From the NCBI GenBank assembly GCA_012719235.1, contig JAAYAR010000124.1, positions 1 through 44,693 of the forward strand: a DNA stretch of 44,693 bases. Direction: 5' to 3'. Below the pieces are notes generated by a model. It did not search any database. It saw only the letters and a list, made by a program, of their open reading frames with translations, and was not told where the DNA came from. Source of the DNA: Clostridiales bacterium. Lineage in GTDB: Bacteria > Bacillota > Clostridia > Oscillospirales > Oscillospiraceae. Position numbers and translations under genes: made by a program. This document shows, in pieces, positions 23,754 through 32,627 of this stretch (positions are counted from its first letter, which is position 1; every line of letters starts with the position of its first letter).

Positions 23754-25235
23754 TCACCACTGCCTGTAATCGTTCAGAGAGTCCGGGTCCTCTTTCGCCT
23801 TTCTCGCCAGTTCCGTATACAGACCGTATTCATGCTCCTCGCAGACTTCCGTATAGGATTTGTCGACGCGGTCATTGCGCGGCAGCGGGACATCCTGATC
23901 GATGAGAATATTCTGGACTTTCCGGATATCTACGCTTCTGACATTTACGCCGTCCATTGTCGCGACGGCAGCCGCTACACCCGCCGCCTGACCTGTCCCG
24001 ACGCATTGCGGTATAAGGTTCAGCCAATCGATCGCCACATTGTCCGCCGAGAGATGGCGTCCCGGTGCCAGCAGGTTTTCCACTCCCTGCGGCAGCAGAG
24101 CCCTGTACGGGATCTCGATCGGACCGCAGTCGTTCACCCTGCTGATCGTCGAGTGCCAGGCAATGACGTCGTCGTGTTTCGTGGAAAAAGCGAAGTCCTT
24201 TACCGTCATTATGTACTCGCCCTTCAGGCGGCAGCTCCCGCGCGTGCCGAGCTGCGGAGCAATGTCATATAAATACGCGCCCCTGAATGCGACCGGGCAG
24301 GCCTCCTTCAGGTATGCGATCACGTCGCGAATAGTGTTGCGGGTGTTCATCTCCGTCTCCGTAGCGTCTTTTATTGTGGCACAGTCACGATCCGGATGCC
24401 AGTTGTTGATCCAGCAGACGTCGTTTCGCGAGGACGCGATCGGAGCGCAGGGGAAACCGGCTATCTTTGACAGGGCGCCTCTGAGCGCCATCCCCGATTT
24501 AGGATTGGCCTTCTGCCACTCGTAATACAGATCCCAGTTAATACCGCCGATGCGCCATACGAGCGCCGTGGTACTTGACCTGGTTTTTCCGTCAGCGAGC
24601 GTCGAGTACGGCGCGCCGGAATAGCGGAATATGTCGCCGTCTCCGGTCGCGTCTATGACTGTTTTCGCGTACACGGCTTTCCGGCCTTCCTTGCTCTCAA
24701 AGATGACGCCGCGCACCTCATTGCCCTCCATGATCGGCTTTGTGCCCCAGGTGTGACACATCACCCTGATGGAATCCCGGTGCTCAATGAGCATCTTGTC
24801 CATCTCGATCTTAAGCTCGTTCGGCTCGTAATAAACGGCGCGCACAAGCCTTTTCGGTTCGCTCTCGCTGACGCAGCCGTGTATGCGCGCCCATACGTCA
24901 AGCAGAGCCGCGTCGTCGCTCTTGCCGATCTTGCTGAGATCGGGTCCCAGTACGGCGTCGGGAATAGCGGCGAGCCTCGTAAACCATTCCTCCTGAAGGC
25001 CTCGGACGAAGGACTTATCGTACCAGGAGAGCTTCGGGACCATGATGACGTACCCGCCGGTCACGTCCCCGCCCATATAGCCGTAGCGTTCCATGAGAAT
25101 GATGTTTTTTGCTCCCGCGCGCGCGGCAGCTATTGCAGCGGAGTGTCCCGCCGCGCCTCCTCCCACAACCAATATGTCGCATTCGTCGTAGACCGGTATG
25201 GAGTTTTGAGGCTCAACGTATACTTTTTTACTCAT
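23754..25235 (-). CDS. FAD-dependent oxidoreductase (FAD_oxidored family)
   Basis: 493 residues, with an N-terminal dinucleotide-binding motif DILVVGGGAAGHSAA (GGGAAG at residues 25-30), an acidic end of the second strand (LMERYGYMGGD), and a later TVIDATGDGD motif typical of this FAD family. The C-terminal part has the second FAD contact (NLLAPGRHLSADNVA). No signal peptide, so cytoplasmic. AGGGGG lies 8 bases upstream of the ATG at 25235. First gene of the minus-strand operon FAD oxidase-URO-D-OYE. The substrate is unknown; relatives act on 2-hydroxy acids, aromatic rings or precorrin-like molecules. Confidence 0.88.
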   Translation of the reverse strand: MSKKVYVEPQNSIPVYDECDILVVGGGAAGHSAAIAAARAGAKNIILMERYGYMGGDVTGGYVIMVPKLSWYDKSFVRGLQEEWFTRLAAIPDAVLGPDLSKIGKSDDAALLDVWARIHGCVSESEPKRLVRAVYYEPNELKIEMDKMLIEHRDSIRVMCHTWGTKPIMEGNEVRGVIFESKEGRKAVYAKTVIDATGDGDIFRYSGAPYSTLADGKTRSSTTALVWRIGGINWDLYYEWQKANPKSGMALRGALSKIAGFPCAPIASSRNDVCWINNWHPDRDCATIKDATETEMNTRNTIRDVIAYLKEACPVAFRGAYLYDIAPQLGTRGSCRLKGEYIMTVKDFAFSTKHDDVIAWHSTISRVNDCGPIEIPYRALLPQGVENLLAPGRHLSADNVAIDWLNLIPQCVGTGQAAGVAAAVATMDGVNVRSVDIRKVQNILIDQDVPLPRNDRVDKSYTEVCEEHEYGLYTELARKAKEDPDSLNDYRQW

Positions 25236-25649
25236 CTTAATATCCCCCTGTCATTTTTTACTTCGATGCAGGACCGATAATATCACCCGGTACCGGAACA
25301 CTTCCTCCACTCTTTTAAGGCTTCTCGGGCAACGCATTCCTTCGGGTCTTTGCGGCAATAGCTTGTGTGAACTATGCTATCCCAGCCGATCGGTGAAGTC
25401 AACCATTTTGTGACATATTTCAAGTACATGCCCAATACAGCCCCCGATCCGGAGAGCGCAAATATGCATGTTGTTAAAAAAGGACTTATATGGTACATTC
25501 AATATATTCCGGTATCAGGCATAAAAACGCAACTGTAAACACACCGGTACCCTTCCGGGAATAAACCCGTCTGGGCATGCGATATTCTTATATGACGACC
25601 TTTTCGAGTGTAATTGTGTTTAAAGCAGGGTAATTCGAGGTTGAACGCT
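25236..25649. other. Divergent regulatory region, about 410 bp
   Basis: No gene is supported here. It separates the minus-strand FAD oxidoreductase operon from the plus-strand flavoprotein and is visibly more A+T-rich than the flanking genes. One clear minus-strand promoter is listed separately. No equally clear plus-strand promoter was found, although the A+T-rich part near 25480-25610 is a reasonable place for it. A 71-codon minus ORF (25283-25498) has no ribosome site and overlaps the promoter, so it is not called. Confidence 0.6.
25374..25402 (-). promoter_or_regulatory. Sigma-A promoter of the FAD/URO-D/OYE operon
   Basis: On the minus strand TTGACT (25402-25397), 17-base spacer, TAGCAT (25379-25374), about 140 bases upstream of the FAD oxidoreductase start. 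Confidence 0.6.
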
Positions 25650-27644
25650 ATGAATAATAAATACCCCCATGTATATGACCCGATCATTATAAGAGACGTC
25701 TTATTCAAGAACCGGCTTGAACAGGCCCCGCCGGGATGCTTCTTTGCGGGGGATGACCGCGGCTTCGTTACGGACGACTTCGTGAACTATTTTCGCCAGT
25801 ACGCGCGCGGCGGAGTTGCTGTCTGCACTGTCGGCAACTGTTCTATCGATATAACGGAATCGAGCGACGAACCGCGCCAGCTGCAGCTGAGCGACCCGGA
25901 ATGCGTCGGTCCGCTGCGTTTTTTTGCCGAGATGTGCGAAAGCTACGGCGCGCACGGTTCTCTTGAACTCACGCATAACGGAAAAGACACGGCTTTTGAA
26001 AACATCAACCACCCTCCGTACAGCGCGTCTTCCTTTATAACAGCGGCTGAACTGAAACGATCGAAGCTCCTCGGCCGCGACCCCATACCCACCGTCGAGA
26101 TGACGCGCGCCCACATCGCGCAGACAGTGCGAAAATACGCCGACGCCGCGTATTACTGCAAGCTCGCCGGCATGAAGATGTGCATGGTGCACGGCGCCCA
26201 CGGCAATCTCATAGCACAGTTCGCAAGCCCGTTATTCAACAAACGCACGGACGAATACGGCGGCAGCCTTGAAAACAGGGCGCGGTTTGCGCTCGAGATA
26301 CTCGACGCCATAAGGGCAAGAGTCGGCGAGGATTTCGTCATCGAATACCGCATCTCGGCGGAAGAGTTCCACCCGGACCAGATGCACTTCGAAGAGACGC
26401 TGAAATTCATCGGGATTATCAAAGACAAAGTCGACATTCTTCATGTCTCTGCTGGCCTGCACGACGTCTGGGGAGAACCTTACTGGATGAGGTTCATGCT
26501 TCAGAATTACACGATGCCGAGGCAGTACAACGTCCACTTCGCGGAGAAAATAAAAAAAGCGTACCCCGATCTTCTTGTTGCCACTGTCGGCTCTATCAAA
26601 GACGTCGCTATGGCTGAGGAAATAATCGCCTCGGGAAAAGCCGATTTTGTGGCGATGAACAGGGCACTGCACGCGGACTACGACATGCCGCGCAAATACG
26701 CCGAAGGCCGCGAGTGGGAGCATATGCCTTGCCTCAGATGCAGATGCTTCCGAATGGCAAGCCCGCATTCGGCAAAACTCTGCTCTGTCAACCCTATGTG
26801 GGGTCGGTTCAGAGAATATCCCGAAGGGAAACTGCCTCGGGCGGGAGTCAGGAAAAAAGTCGCCGTTATTGGAGGCGGGCCCGCCGGCATTGAGTCCGTC
26901 AAATGGTTGCTCCAGAGAGGGCACGACGTCACGCTCTATGAGAAAAGCGACAAGGTGGGAGGACATATTCGTGACGCGGTGGCGGCTCCGTTTAAAGCCG
27001 ACCTGCGTGATTATCTGAGATATATGGAGGATTTTGCCGCGAACTGCGGAGCGAGGATCCTCACGGGAACAGAGGCGACGCCGGAACTGCTGGAGGCGGA
27101 GAATTATGACAGCATAATCGCTGCAGTCGGAGCGGACCCGATCATCCCGCAGATCCCCGGATATGACAGGCCGAATGTACACTGGGCGCCGGACGCCGAA
27201 AACGGGATTGTCGAGTGCGGCGAGAATGTCGTGATTGTCGGGGGTGCCGTTCTCGGTACGGAGGCCTCTGTAAATCTTGCGTCGGAGGGGAAGAACGTCA
27301 CGGTCATCGATATGGCTGAGACTGTGGACCTGACGAGCTCCGGCGGCGCTATGGACCTGATGGAGATGACCGAAAAATACAAAGTCAAGCGGTATCTCGG
27401 GTGGAAGATTACCGAGATCAATGACATCGGCGCCGTGGCCCGGAACGCTGCAACTCAAGAGATAAAAGTGTTCCCCGCCGACACGGTCCTCTTTGCTGCC
27501 GGTCTGAGGCCGCGAAGAGATATCGCCCTGGAGTTTTATAATTCATGCCCCCCGTCAAATTTCATCATGATCGGAGACTGCGCTTCGCCTGGCGATGTGC
27601 GTGGCGCGGTATGGTCGGCATTTGAAGCGGCAAGATACATATAA
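25650..27644 (+). CDS. OYE-type Fe-S flavoprotein, copy 2
   Basis: 664 residues and the same layout as the divergent copy at 20318-22294: FMN barrel (IIIRDVLFKNRLEQAP, VHGAHGNLIAQFASPLFNKRTDEYGGSLENRARF), Fe-S cysteines (CLRCRC and a fourth Cys at CSVNP), FAD motif VAVIGGGPAGIES and a second Rossmann motif VVIVGGAVLGTEA. The cluster spacing CxxCxC is tighter than the CxxCxxC of copy 1 and than the usual CxxCxxxC, which may alter the cluster. The ATG at 25650 has GAGG 9 bases upstream. It heads the plus-strand arm of the cluster, followed by a cupin gene. The two copies are clearly diverged paralogues, likely with different substrates or acting in sequence. Confidence 0.9.
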   Translation: MNNKYPHVYDPIIIRDVLFKNRLEQAPPGCFFAGDDRGFVTDDFVNYFRQYARGGVAVCTVGNCSIDITESSDEPRQLQLSDPECVGPLRFFAEMCESYGAHGSLELTHNGKDTAFENINHPPYSASSFITAAELKRSKLLGRDPIPTVEMTRAHIAQTVRKYADAAYYCKLAGMKMCMVHGAHGNLIAQFASPLFNKRTDEYGGSLENRARFALEILDAIRARVGEDFVIEYRISAEEFHPDQMHFEETLKFIGIIKDKVDILHVSAGLHDVWGEPYWMRFMLQNYTMPRQYNVHFAEKIKKAYPDLLVATVGSIKDVAMAEEIIASGKADFVAMNRALHADYDMPRKYAEGREWEHMPCLRCRCFRMASPHSAKLCSVNPMWGRFREYPEGKLPRAGVRKKVAVIGGGPAGIESVKWLLQRGHDVTLYEKSDKVGGHIRDAVAAPFKADLRDYLRYMEDFAANCGARILTGTEATPELLEAENYDSIIAAVGADPIIPQIPGYDRPNVHWAPDAENGIVECGENVVIVGGAVLGTEASVNLASEGKNVTVIDMAETVDLTSSGGAMDLMEMTEKYKVKRYLGWKITEINDIGAVARNAATQEIKVFPADTVLFAAGLRPRRDIALEFYNSCPPSNFIMIGDCASPGDVRGAVWSAFEAARYI

Positions 27645-27746
27645 TGCGGTTAAGAAATCGCAGACAGTGATGAGGAAGTTATCGATATCGTCCACTTACG
27701 GGCAACACCGTATTATTATTTATTAAAAAACATGGAGGATCGAAAA

Positions 27747-28241
27747 ATGGCGGATTATGTTATGAATACTGACGGCGAGCAGGGAAAATACATCGTCCAG
27801 ACTCTGCAGGCGCCGGCGATGCCCGAGATATTCAAGACGTTTTACAAGACGTTCGCCGAAAGACTGCTCTGGATCGATTCAAACGTGGTACCGGGTTCCT
27901 TCCAGATGAATATTTCGTGGTATCATCACGCGTCGGACGACCGCCCGCTCTTCGGCCACGGTGAGCACACGCATGATTTTGATGAAATGGTAGGCTTCAT
28001 AGGCTCCGACCCGAACGATCCTAACGATCTCGGCGGGATCATTGAGATCGGCATCAACGGCGAGCTGCACAGGCTGACAAAAAGCTCCGTCATATTCTTT
28101 CCCAGGAATATGAAACACCTGCCGCTGTCGATCATCGAGCTTCACAGGCCGATACTTCACTTCTCGATCTCAATGAACCCGGTCTACGGAATTACGAAAT
28201 CCGAATCGGAGATCCACCTTATGTCGGAAGCTGCCGAGTAA
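27747..28241 (+). CDS. Cupin-domain protein of unknown function
   Basis: 164 residues. A single cupin barrel is indicated by HTHDFDEMVGF (the HxHx3-4E metal site of cupin motif 1) preceded by GHGE, and by SVIFFPRNMKHLPL as motif 2 with its His. No helix-turn-helix domain, so it is not an AraC-type regulator. The ATG at 27747 has GGAGG 8 bases upstream; an in-frame ATG at 27732 overlaps that site and is rejected. It is 102 bases after the flavoprotein, in the same direction, so probably the same unit. A metal-dependent isomerase, dioxygenase-like or binding role is possible. Confidence 0.78.
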   Translation: MADYVMNTDGEQGKYIVQTLQAPAMPEIFKTFYKTFAERLLWIDSNVVPGSFQMNISWYHHASDDRPLFGHGEHTHDFDEMVGFIGSDPNDPNDLGGIIEIGINGELHRLTKSSVIFFPRNMKHLPLSIIELHRPILHFSISMNPVYGITKSESEIHLMSEAAE

Positions 28242-28998
28242 AGGGAGAGTTATCTTCGGCTCAGGCCGGCAAAATGGCCGGCATTCGGAATGTTCACGCA
28301 GGGATCAACGAAAAACCCCGAGTGAATGCTTCAGGCTGCGGCAACAGGGAAACGACCATGTAAGAGCATTGTGCACCTGCATGGTCGTTTTTCGATTTGA
28401 AAAAAGCCATGACTTTACAGCGCAGACAGCTGGCTTGATCTTCGACGGCAAACAGAACTACTCTGGTTATTTGTCAATAGTATAGCCCGGCGGCCGACAA
28501 AACGAAGCTTACCGATAACTGCCGCATCATACAGATCCCCCTCCCAGACTGCCCGGCTCTTGAAACAATAATACCCGCCCTGCGCAAGCAGATGCAGTTG
28601 CTGTCGGCACATCCATGTTCGCTGTTTCCGGGCGGGACAACTTAACGGATTTTTATTCGGAATTATGTGCAGCCGGAACACGCCCTGTCGATCTGCGTTC
28701 GGATGGACGAACGGCATTTCATTTTCCGACAGGCTCCGAAATTTTCAGCAAAACATCATGGAAAGTCATATTTATATCTGATAATTTGTGATATAGTACT
28801 TACACGTTATTTTTTTTCTTATTATTTTATGTTTATTTTTTGTCCGGATTACGGTGAGTTGTGGACGCACCGGGATCGAATCGGACAATAAGGCTTTGAA
28901 TATTGTTTCATCCCGGAGGAGTCGGCTTTAATAGCGGCGCGGCGTGAACAGGCAAAGGGGTTCTTGCGGGATCTGCCTGAATCGACTGCTTATAGATC
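28242..28998. other. Gene-poor stretch, about 750 bp
   Basis: Contains the terminator at 28350-28390, then roughly 450 bases of mixed composition (28400-28860) where no gene is convincing: a 100-codon minus ORF (28415-28717) has no clear family, and a short plus-strand open frame ending near 28645 lacks a start codon. The last part is A+T-rich and has an extended -10 (TGATATAGT, ending 28797) that could drive the HD-GYP gene, with no good -35. The stretch may hold a decayed gene. Confidence 0.45.
28350..28390 (+). terminator. Terminator downstream of the cupin gene
   Basis: AAACGACCATG (28350-28360) pairs with CATGGTCGTTT (28380-28390), an 11-bp stem with a 19-base loop, followed by TTCG. 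It lies 109 bases after the cupin stop. Confidence 0.75.
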
Positions 28999-31593
28999 AT
29001 GATAGAGAATGGTATTACATCTGGCGGATGGGGTGTGGTGCAGGTGATCGAAGGAAAAAGAAAAGAAGGTTTCTCGGCTGATGCCTTTTTCCAGGCTTTG
29101 TTTCAGTTCAGCCCGAACGCGGCGCTGGTCACGAAAGTGTGTGATGGGACGATCCTGCATGTCAACAACATGTTCTGTCAGATCACCGGGTTTGCTCGAG
29201 AAGAGGTCATCGGCAAAACAACGCTGGAGCTGAATCTGTATTTCGATCCGGGCGACCGCGCCCGTTTTCTCAGCAAAATGTCCGATGGCGGAGTCCTGGA
29301 AACCCAGCCTGCAGATCTCCGCAGGCGGGACGGAAGTATATATGCTGCTCTTGTCTCCGCTCGTTCCTTCTGGTCCGAAGGCTGTGAATATGTTTGCGCA
29401 AGTATTCGGGATATGTCCGAGCAGAACCGGCTGGAGCGCGAGCACTATGAGCGGGAAGAAGAACTCCGGCGCCTGTTTGAAACAATGTCGCAGGGGATCG
29501 TATATCAGGACGCGAACGGGTCGATCGTCTTTGCCAATCCGGCCGCGGAACGCATGCTCGGGTTGAGCCTCGAGCAGATGTCGCACCGTTCATCTGTCAC
29601 GCCCGATTGGAGGACCATATACGAGGACGGTTCTCCTCTGCCCGGAAGTGAGCACCCCTCGATGATCGCACTGCGCACGGGGAAACCTTTCGGGCCGATG
29701 ACGCTCGGCGTTTACAACGAAGCGATAAAGGATCACGTCTGGCTTTCCGTCTTTGCTACACCGCTGTTTCGCGAAGGAGAGGACAAGCCGTATCAGGTCT
29801 ATGTGTTGCTGACGGACGTCACCGCTGAGATCAAGGCGCGGCAGGACTATCAGCTGCTGTTTCGTGAGATGATGGACGGATTTGCGCTGCACGAGATCAT
29901 CTGCGACCGGAGCGGCAGCCCGGTCGACTACCGTTTCATAGCCGTCAACCCCGCATTTGAACGAATGACGGGCCTGAGAGCGCAGGATCTGGTCGGAAAA
30001 ACGGTGTTGGAAATACTCCCCGAGACCGAACCGTATTGGATCAAAACCTACGGACAGGTCGCGCTGACGGGCGTGCCCATAACATTCCAGAATTATTCGG
30101 CCGCGCTCGACAAGTATTTTAACGTTACGGCTTACCGCCCCGCGTCGATGCAGTTCGCTTGCGTATTCTCGGACGTGACCCAGCAGATCCATTACAAAAA
30201 CGAAAAAGAGAAGGCGCAGGAGGAGATAAGGCGGCTTGCAAATATATGTGATATTGCGCCAAGTTCCATCATCGTCTTTGATATGACGGGAAATATCCTC
30301 TACGCGAACGATTTCGCCTCCCGCCTGCACGGGTATTCCAAGCAGGAGATGCTCTCGATGTCCGTTCATGACCTCATTATGGAGCGAGACGATAATGTCT
30401 TTCAGGAATCGCTACGCGTGATTTGCGAGCGGGGCGAGATCGCTCTGAATGAAACGGTATGTACGCGGCAGAAGGAACCCGTCCCCATGCTGGTCTACGC
30501 AAAAAAGACCGAATGGGGCGGTCAGGCCGCCATACTGTGCATCGGAACAGACCTGACTCAGCAAAAGAAGGCGGAGAAGGTGCTCCAGGAGAGCCTCGCG
30601 GAAAACCGGAGGATCCTGGATAATCTGCAGGACGGATTTTTCCGCACGGATCTTGAAGGCAATTTCATCATGCTCAACCCCCGCATGGCGCAGATGTACG
30701 GGTACGACAGTGTTGCGGAAATGCTCGCGATCAATACAAAGCATATGTATGTGCAGGATAAAGACCGCACGGAACTGTTTCAAAAACTCCGGGCGGACGG
30801 GCGCGTGACAAGCCACAACTGCAAAGCCAGGCGGAAGGATCAAACCGAGTTCTTGGTTTCGATGCATGTGCAGTACCTTCGAAACGACGAAGGCGACATC
30901 ATCGGCACCGAGGGACTGATACGCGACATCACACAGCGCAGAGAGCTCGAACAGGAGGTTCTCAAGCAGCACGAATCCCTGATTGCCTCGAATCAGGTGC
31001 TCAAAAAGCGTTTGGAGCAATCTATCAACGCGATTTCCATGGTTGTCGAGCTGCGCGATGTTTACACCGCCGGACACCAGAAACGCGTCAAACAGCTCGC
31101 CTGCCGGATCGGTGCCCGTCTCGGATTCACGCAGGATGAGATCATCAATCTCTCCTACGGCGCGCTGCTTCACGACATCGGCAAGATGTATATCGCCTCC
31201 GATATTCTCAATAAACCGGGCAAGATCACCAATCTGGAGTATCAGATCATACAGACGCACGCCGAATACAGCTATAACATCGCCCGGGAGATGGACCTGC
31301 CGCAGGAAGTTTTAACCATGGTGCTGCAGCATCAGGAACGGCTCGACGGCTCCGGTTACCCGAACAGGCTCAAAGGGGATGAGATCATTCTCGAAAGCCG
31401 CATATTGGCCGTCGCGGATGTGGTGGAAGCCATGACGTCGCATCGCCCGTATCGCCCCGCGCTGGGCATTGAGGCGGCGCTCAGGGAGATCGAATCCGGC
31501 AGGGGCGTTAAATATGATGCACGTGTAGTCGATATATGCATATCGCTCTTCCGCGAGGAAGGCTTTTCGTTCTCATCCGACTCCGAAATGTGA
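28999..31593 (+). CDS. Multi-PAS HD-GYP domain phosphodiesterase
   Basis: 864 residues: five consecutive PAS domains (about 32-140, 150-280, 282-395, 402-525, 530-655), a coiled linker, and a C-terminal HD-GYP domain (about 670-855). The HD pair is in LLHDIGKM (His725, Asp726). The second signature reads HQERLDGSGYP (from His778), with Gln in place of the second His of the common HHE; DGSGYP is intact. HD-GYP enzymes break down cyclic di-GMP. There is no membrane segment or signal peptide, so it should sense cytoplasmic ligands, redox or light through PAS. The ATG at 28999 has no obvious Shine-Dalgarno; a later start would still keep the first PAS. Single-gene unit with terminator-like hairpins downstream. 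Confidence 0.93.
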   Translation: MIENGITSGGWGVVQVIEGKRKEGFSADAFFQALFQFSPNAALVTKVCDGTILHVNNMFCQITGFAREEVIGKTTLELNLYFDPGDRARFLSKMSDGGVLETQPADLRRRDGSIYAALVSARSFWSEGCEYVCASIRDMSEQNRLEREHYEREEELRRLFETMSQGIVYQDANGSIVFANPAAERMLGLSLEQMSHRSSVTPDWRTIYEDGSPLPGSEHPSMIALRTGKPFGPMTLGVYNEAIKDHVWLSVFATPLFREGEDKPYQVYVLLTDVTAEIKARQDYQLLFREMMDGFALHEIICDRSGSPVDYRFIAVNPAFERMTGLRAQDLVGKTVLEILPETEPYWIKTYGQVALTGVPITFQNYSAALDKYFNVTAYRPASMQFACVFSDVTQQIHYKNEKEKAQEEIRRLANICDIAPSSIIVFDMTGNILYANDFASRLHGYSKQEMLSMSVHDLIMERDDNVFQESLRVICERGEIALNETVCTRQKEPVPMLVYAKKTEWGGQAAILCIGTDLTQQKKAEKVLQESLAENRRILDNLQDGFFRTDLEGNFIMLNPRMAQMYGYDSVAEMLAINTKHMYVQDKDRTELFQKLRADGRVTSHNCKARRKDQTEFLVSMHVQYLRNDEGDIIGTEGLIRDITQRRELEQEVLKQHESLIASNQVLKKRLEQSINAISMVVELRDVYTAGHQKRVKQLACRIGARLGFTQDEIINLSYGALLHDIGKMYIASDILNKPGKITNLEYQIIQTHAEYSYNIAREMDLPQEVLTMVLQHQERLDGSGYPNRLKGDEIILESRILAVADVVEAMTSHRPYRPALGIEAALREIESGRGVKYDARVVDICISLFREEGFSFSSDSEM

Positions 31594-31673
31594 AAAAACC
31601 CGGCTTTCTTTCGCCGGGCGGTGTAAAAAATCTAATCTGCGCAGGCGCAGCGGCAATTCCGATACGGTATAAA

Positions 31674-31708
31674 ATCCGGCATAGCCGCAAATCACGACTA
31701 TGCCGGAT
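31674..31708. repeat. 11-bp inverted repeat downstream of the HD-GYP gene
   Basis: ATCCGGCATAG (31674-31684) and CTATGCCGGAT (31698-31708) are perfectly complementary across a 13-base loop. There is no U-run directly after it. It is one of three hairpins in 170 bases (CCCGGC/GCCGGG near 31600 is another). Confidence 0.7.
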
Positions 31709-31737
31709 CTTTCCGAGGAGATCGATCCCGGTTTCAG

Positions 31738-31761
31738 GTCGGCTATTGCCGGTCTTTTTTT
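31738..31761 (+). terminator. Probable terminator of the HD-GYP gene
   Basis: GTCGGC-TATT-GCCGGT forms a 6-bp stem with two G-U pairs, followed by C and seven T residues. Short stem but a strong U-tract on the plus strand. Confidence 0.6.
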
Positions 31762-31904
31762 GCCTTTTGCCGTCTCGGGAGTCAGCCCAACGGACGGCGT
31801 CTTGCAAACAGTCTGAGATTATTCGCTTTCGCGACTCGCTTTTTGAATGACGCTTACAGGTTCGAACCGGGAATCAACAGACCTCAAGCGCATATGCCAA
31901 TATA

Positions 31905-32252
31905 TCAGCGGTCTGAAAAGTACTTTGCGCGAATGAAAGCGTTTCGTTTATCCAGAGCGGTTGTTCCACCGCGTCTATATGCTTTCATGTGATCGCAGGT
32001 TTCAAATTCGCCGCATGTCGCACAGAAATCCTTGCCTTTCGACATTGCACATGAACGGATCAAACAATGTGCGCAATCCGCAGCGATAAGTTTAGTATCG
32101 CTATACTTACAACCCAGGCAGACAAAGTCGATCGGATCTGTTTTCTCATTGCCGTATTCTTCATTCATTTTTATAAGCTGCTTCCCGTCGCCTGTTATCG
32201 TCCCGATATATGAAGGACACTCGTCACAGTTAAGACCGCAATACGCTATCAT
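31905..32252 (-). CDS. DUF3795 cysteine-rich protein
   Basis: 115 residues, eleven cysteines. Begins MIAYCGLNCDECPSY and continues with CLGCKYSD, DCAHCLIRSC, KGKDFCATCGEFETC and KAYRRGG, the pattern of DUF3795. The paired CxxC motifs imply zinc or Fe-S binding. No function is established for the family. The ATG at 32252 has GGAGG 8 bases upstream. It stands alone, convergent with the HD-GYP gene and divergent from nothing obvious. Confidence 0.88.
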   Translation of the reverse strand: MIAYCGLNCDECPSYIGTITGDGKQLIKMNEEYGNEKTDPIDFVCLGCKYSDTKLIAADCAHCLIRSCAMSKGKDFCATCGEFETCDHMKAYRRGGTTALDKRNAFIRAKYFSDR

Positions 32253-32492
32253 GGTTTATACCTCCGAAAGCAGGCTACCAGCATTCTATTGCACAGTCAA
32301 GAAAAACACCACATTTTATTCTTTCTGAGGGGATATCCTCCCTCGCAAGCAGCCTATATGACACAAACTGATGTGTTACACTAAAAACCGGTTCGTCTTT
32401 TCATGGTAACGGCAAGCGATTTCTGACAGTCGGGAAAACGAATCCTCCCTGAAATCAAGCGGCTTTTGCCGTTATCACTTGTTTGCTTCAAG

Positions 32493-32568
32493 ATAAAACC
32501 GATTGATCCGGGAGAGCGCTTGAATGGGGTTCAAGAGGCCGCTGGTTCGAATCCAGTCACTCATACAC
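32493..32568 (+). pseudogene. Degraded tRNA-Pro(GGG)-like sequence
   Basis: The 3' two thirds fold as a tRNA: D-loop-like TCCGGGAGAGC (about 32507-32517), anticodon stem CTTGA/TCAAG around ATGGGGT (anticodon GGG at 32526-32528, U33 and G37 in place), 5-base variable region AGGCC, T arm GCTGG-TTCGAAT-CCAGT (32541-32557) and acceptor 3' strand CACTCAT. The matching 5' acceptor strand ATGAGTG and a good 5' D-stem are missing, and CCA is replaced by CAC. The match to tRNA-Pro is in the arms CTTGA...TCAAG and TCACTC. It is therefore a remnant, not a working gene. The left limit is approximate. Confidence 0.7.
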
Positions 32569-32571
32569 GAA

Positions 32572-32627
32572 CCGTTTGAATGGCATTCAAGAGACGGTAT
32601 TAAAGTATCTCACACAAATTTGATGAA
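32572..32627 (+). repeat. Second, weaker tRNA-like repeat
   Basis: TTTGAATGGCATTCAAGAG (from 32574) repeats the anticodon arm of the preceding remnant (CTTGAATGGGGTTCAAGAG) at a distance of about 55 bases; the following bases can be aligned loosely through TCTCACACA, but the T-loop TTCGAAT is lost. It looks like a decayed tandem copy. Confidence 0.5.

Noticed and set aside
25283..25498. 71-codon minus-strand ORF in the divergent region
   Set aside because: No ribosome site and it contains the promoter of the FAD oxidoreductase operon.
28415..28717. 100-codon minus-strand ORF between the cupin and HD-GYP genes
   Set aside because: No ribosome site, no recognisable family, and composition unlike the neighbours. 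Left as possible debris only.
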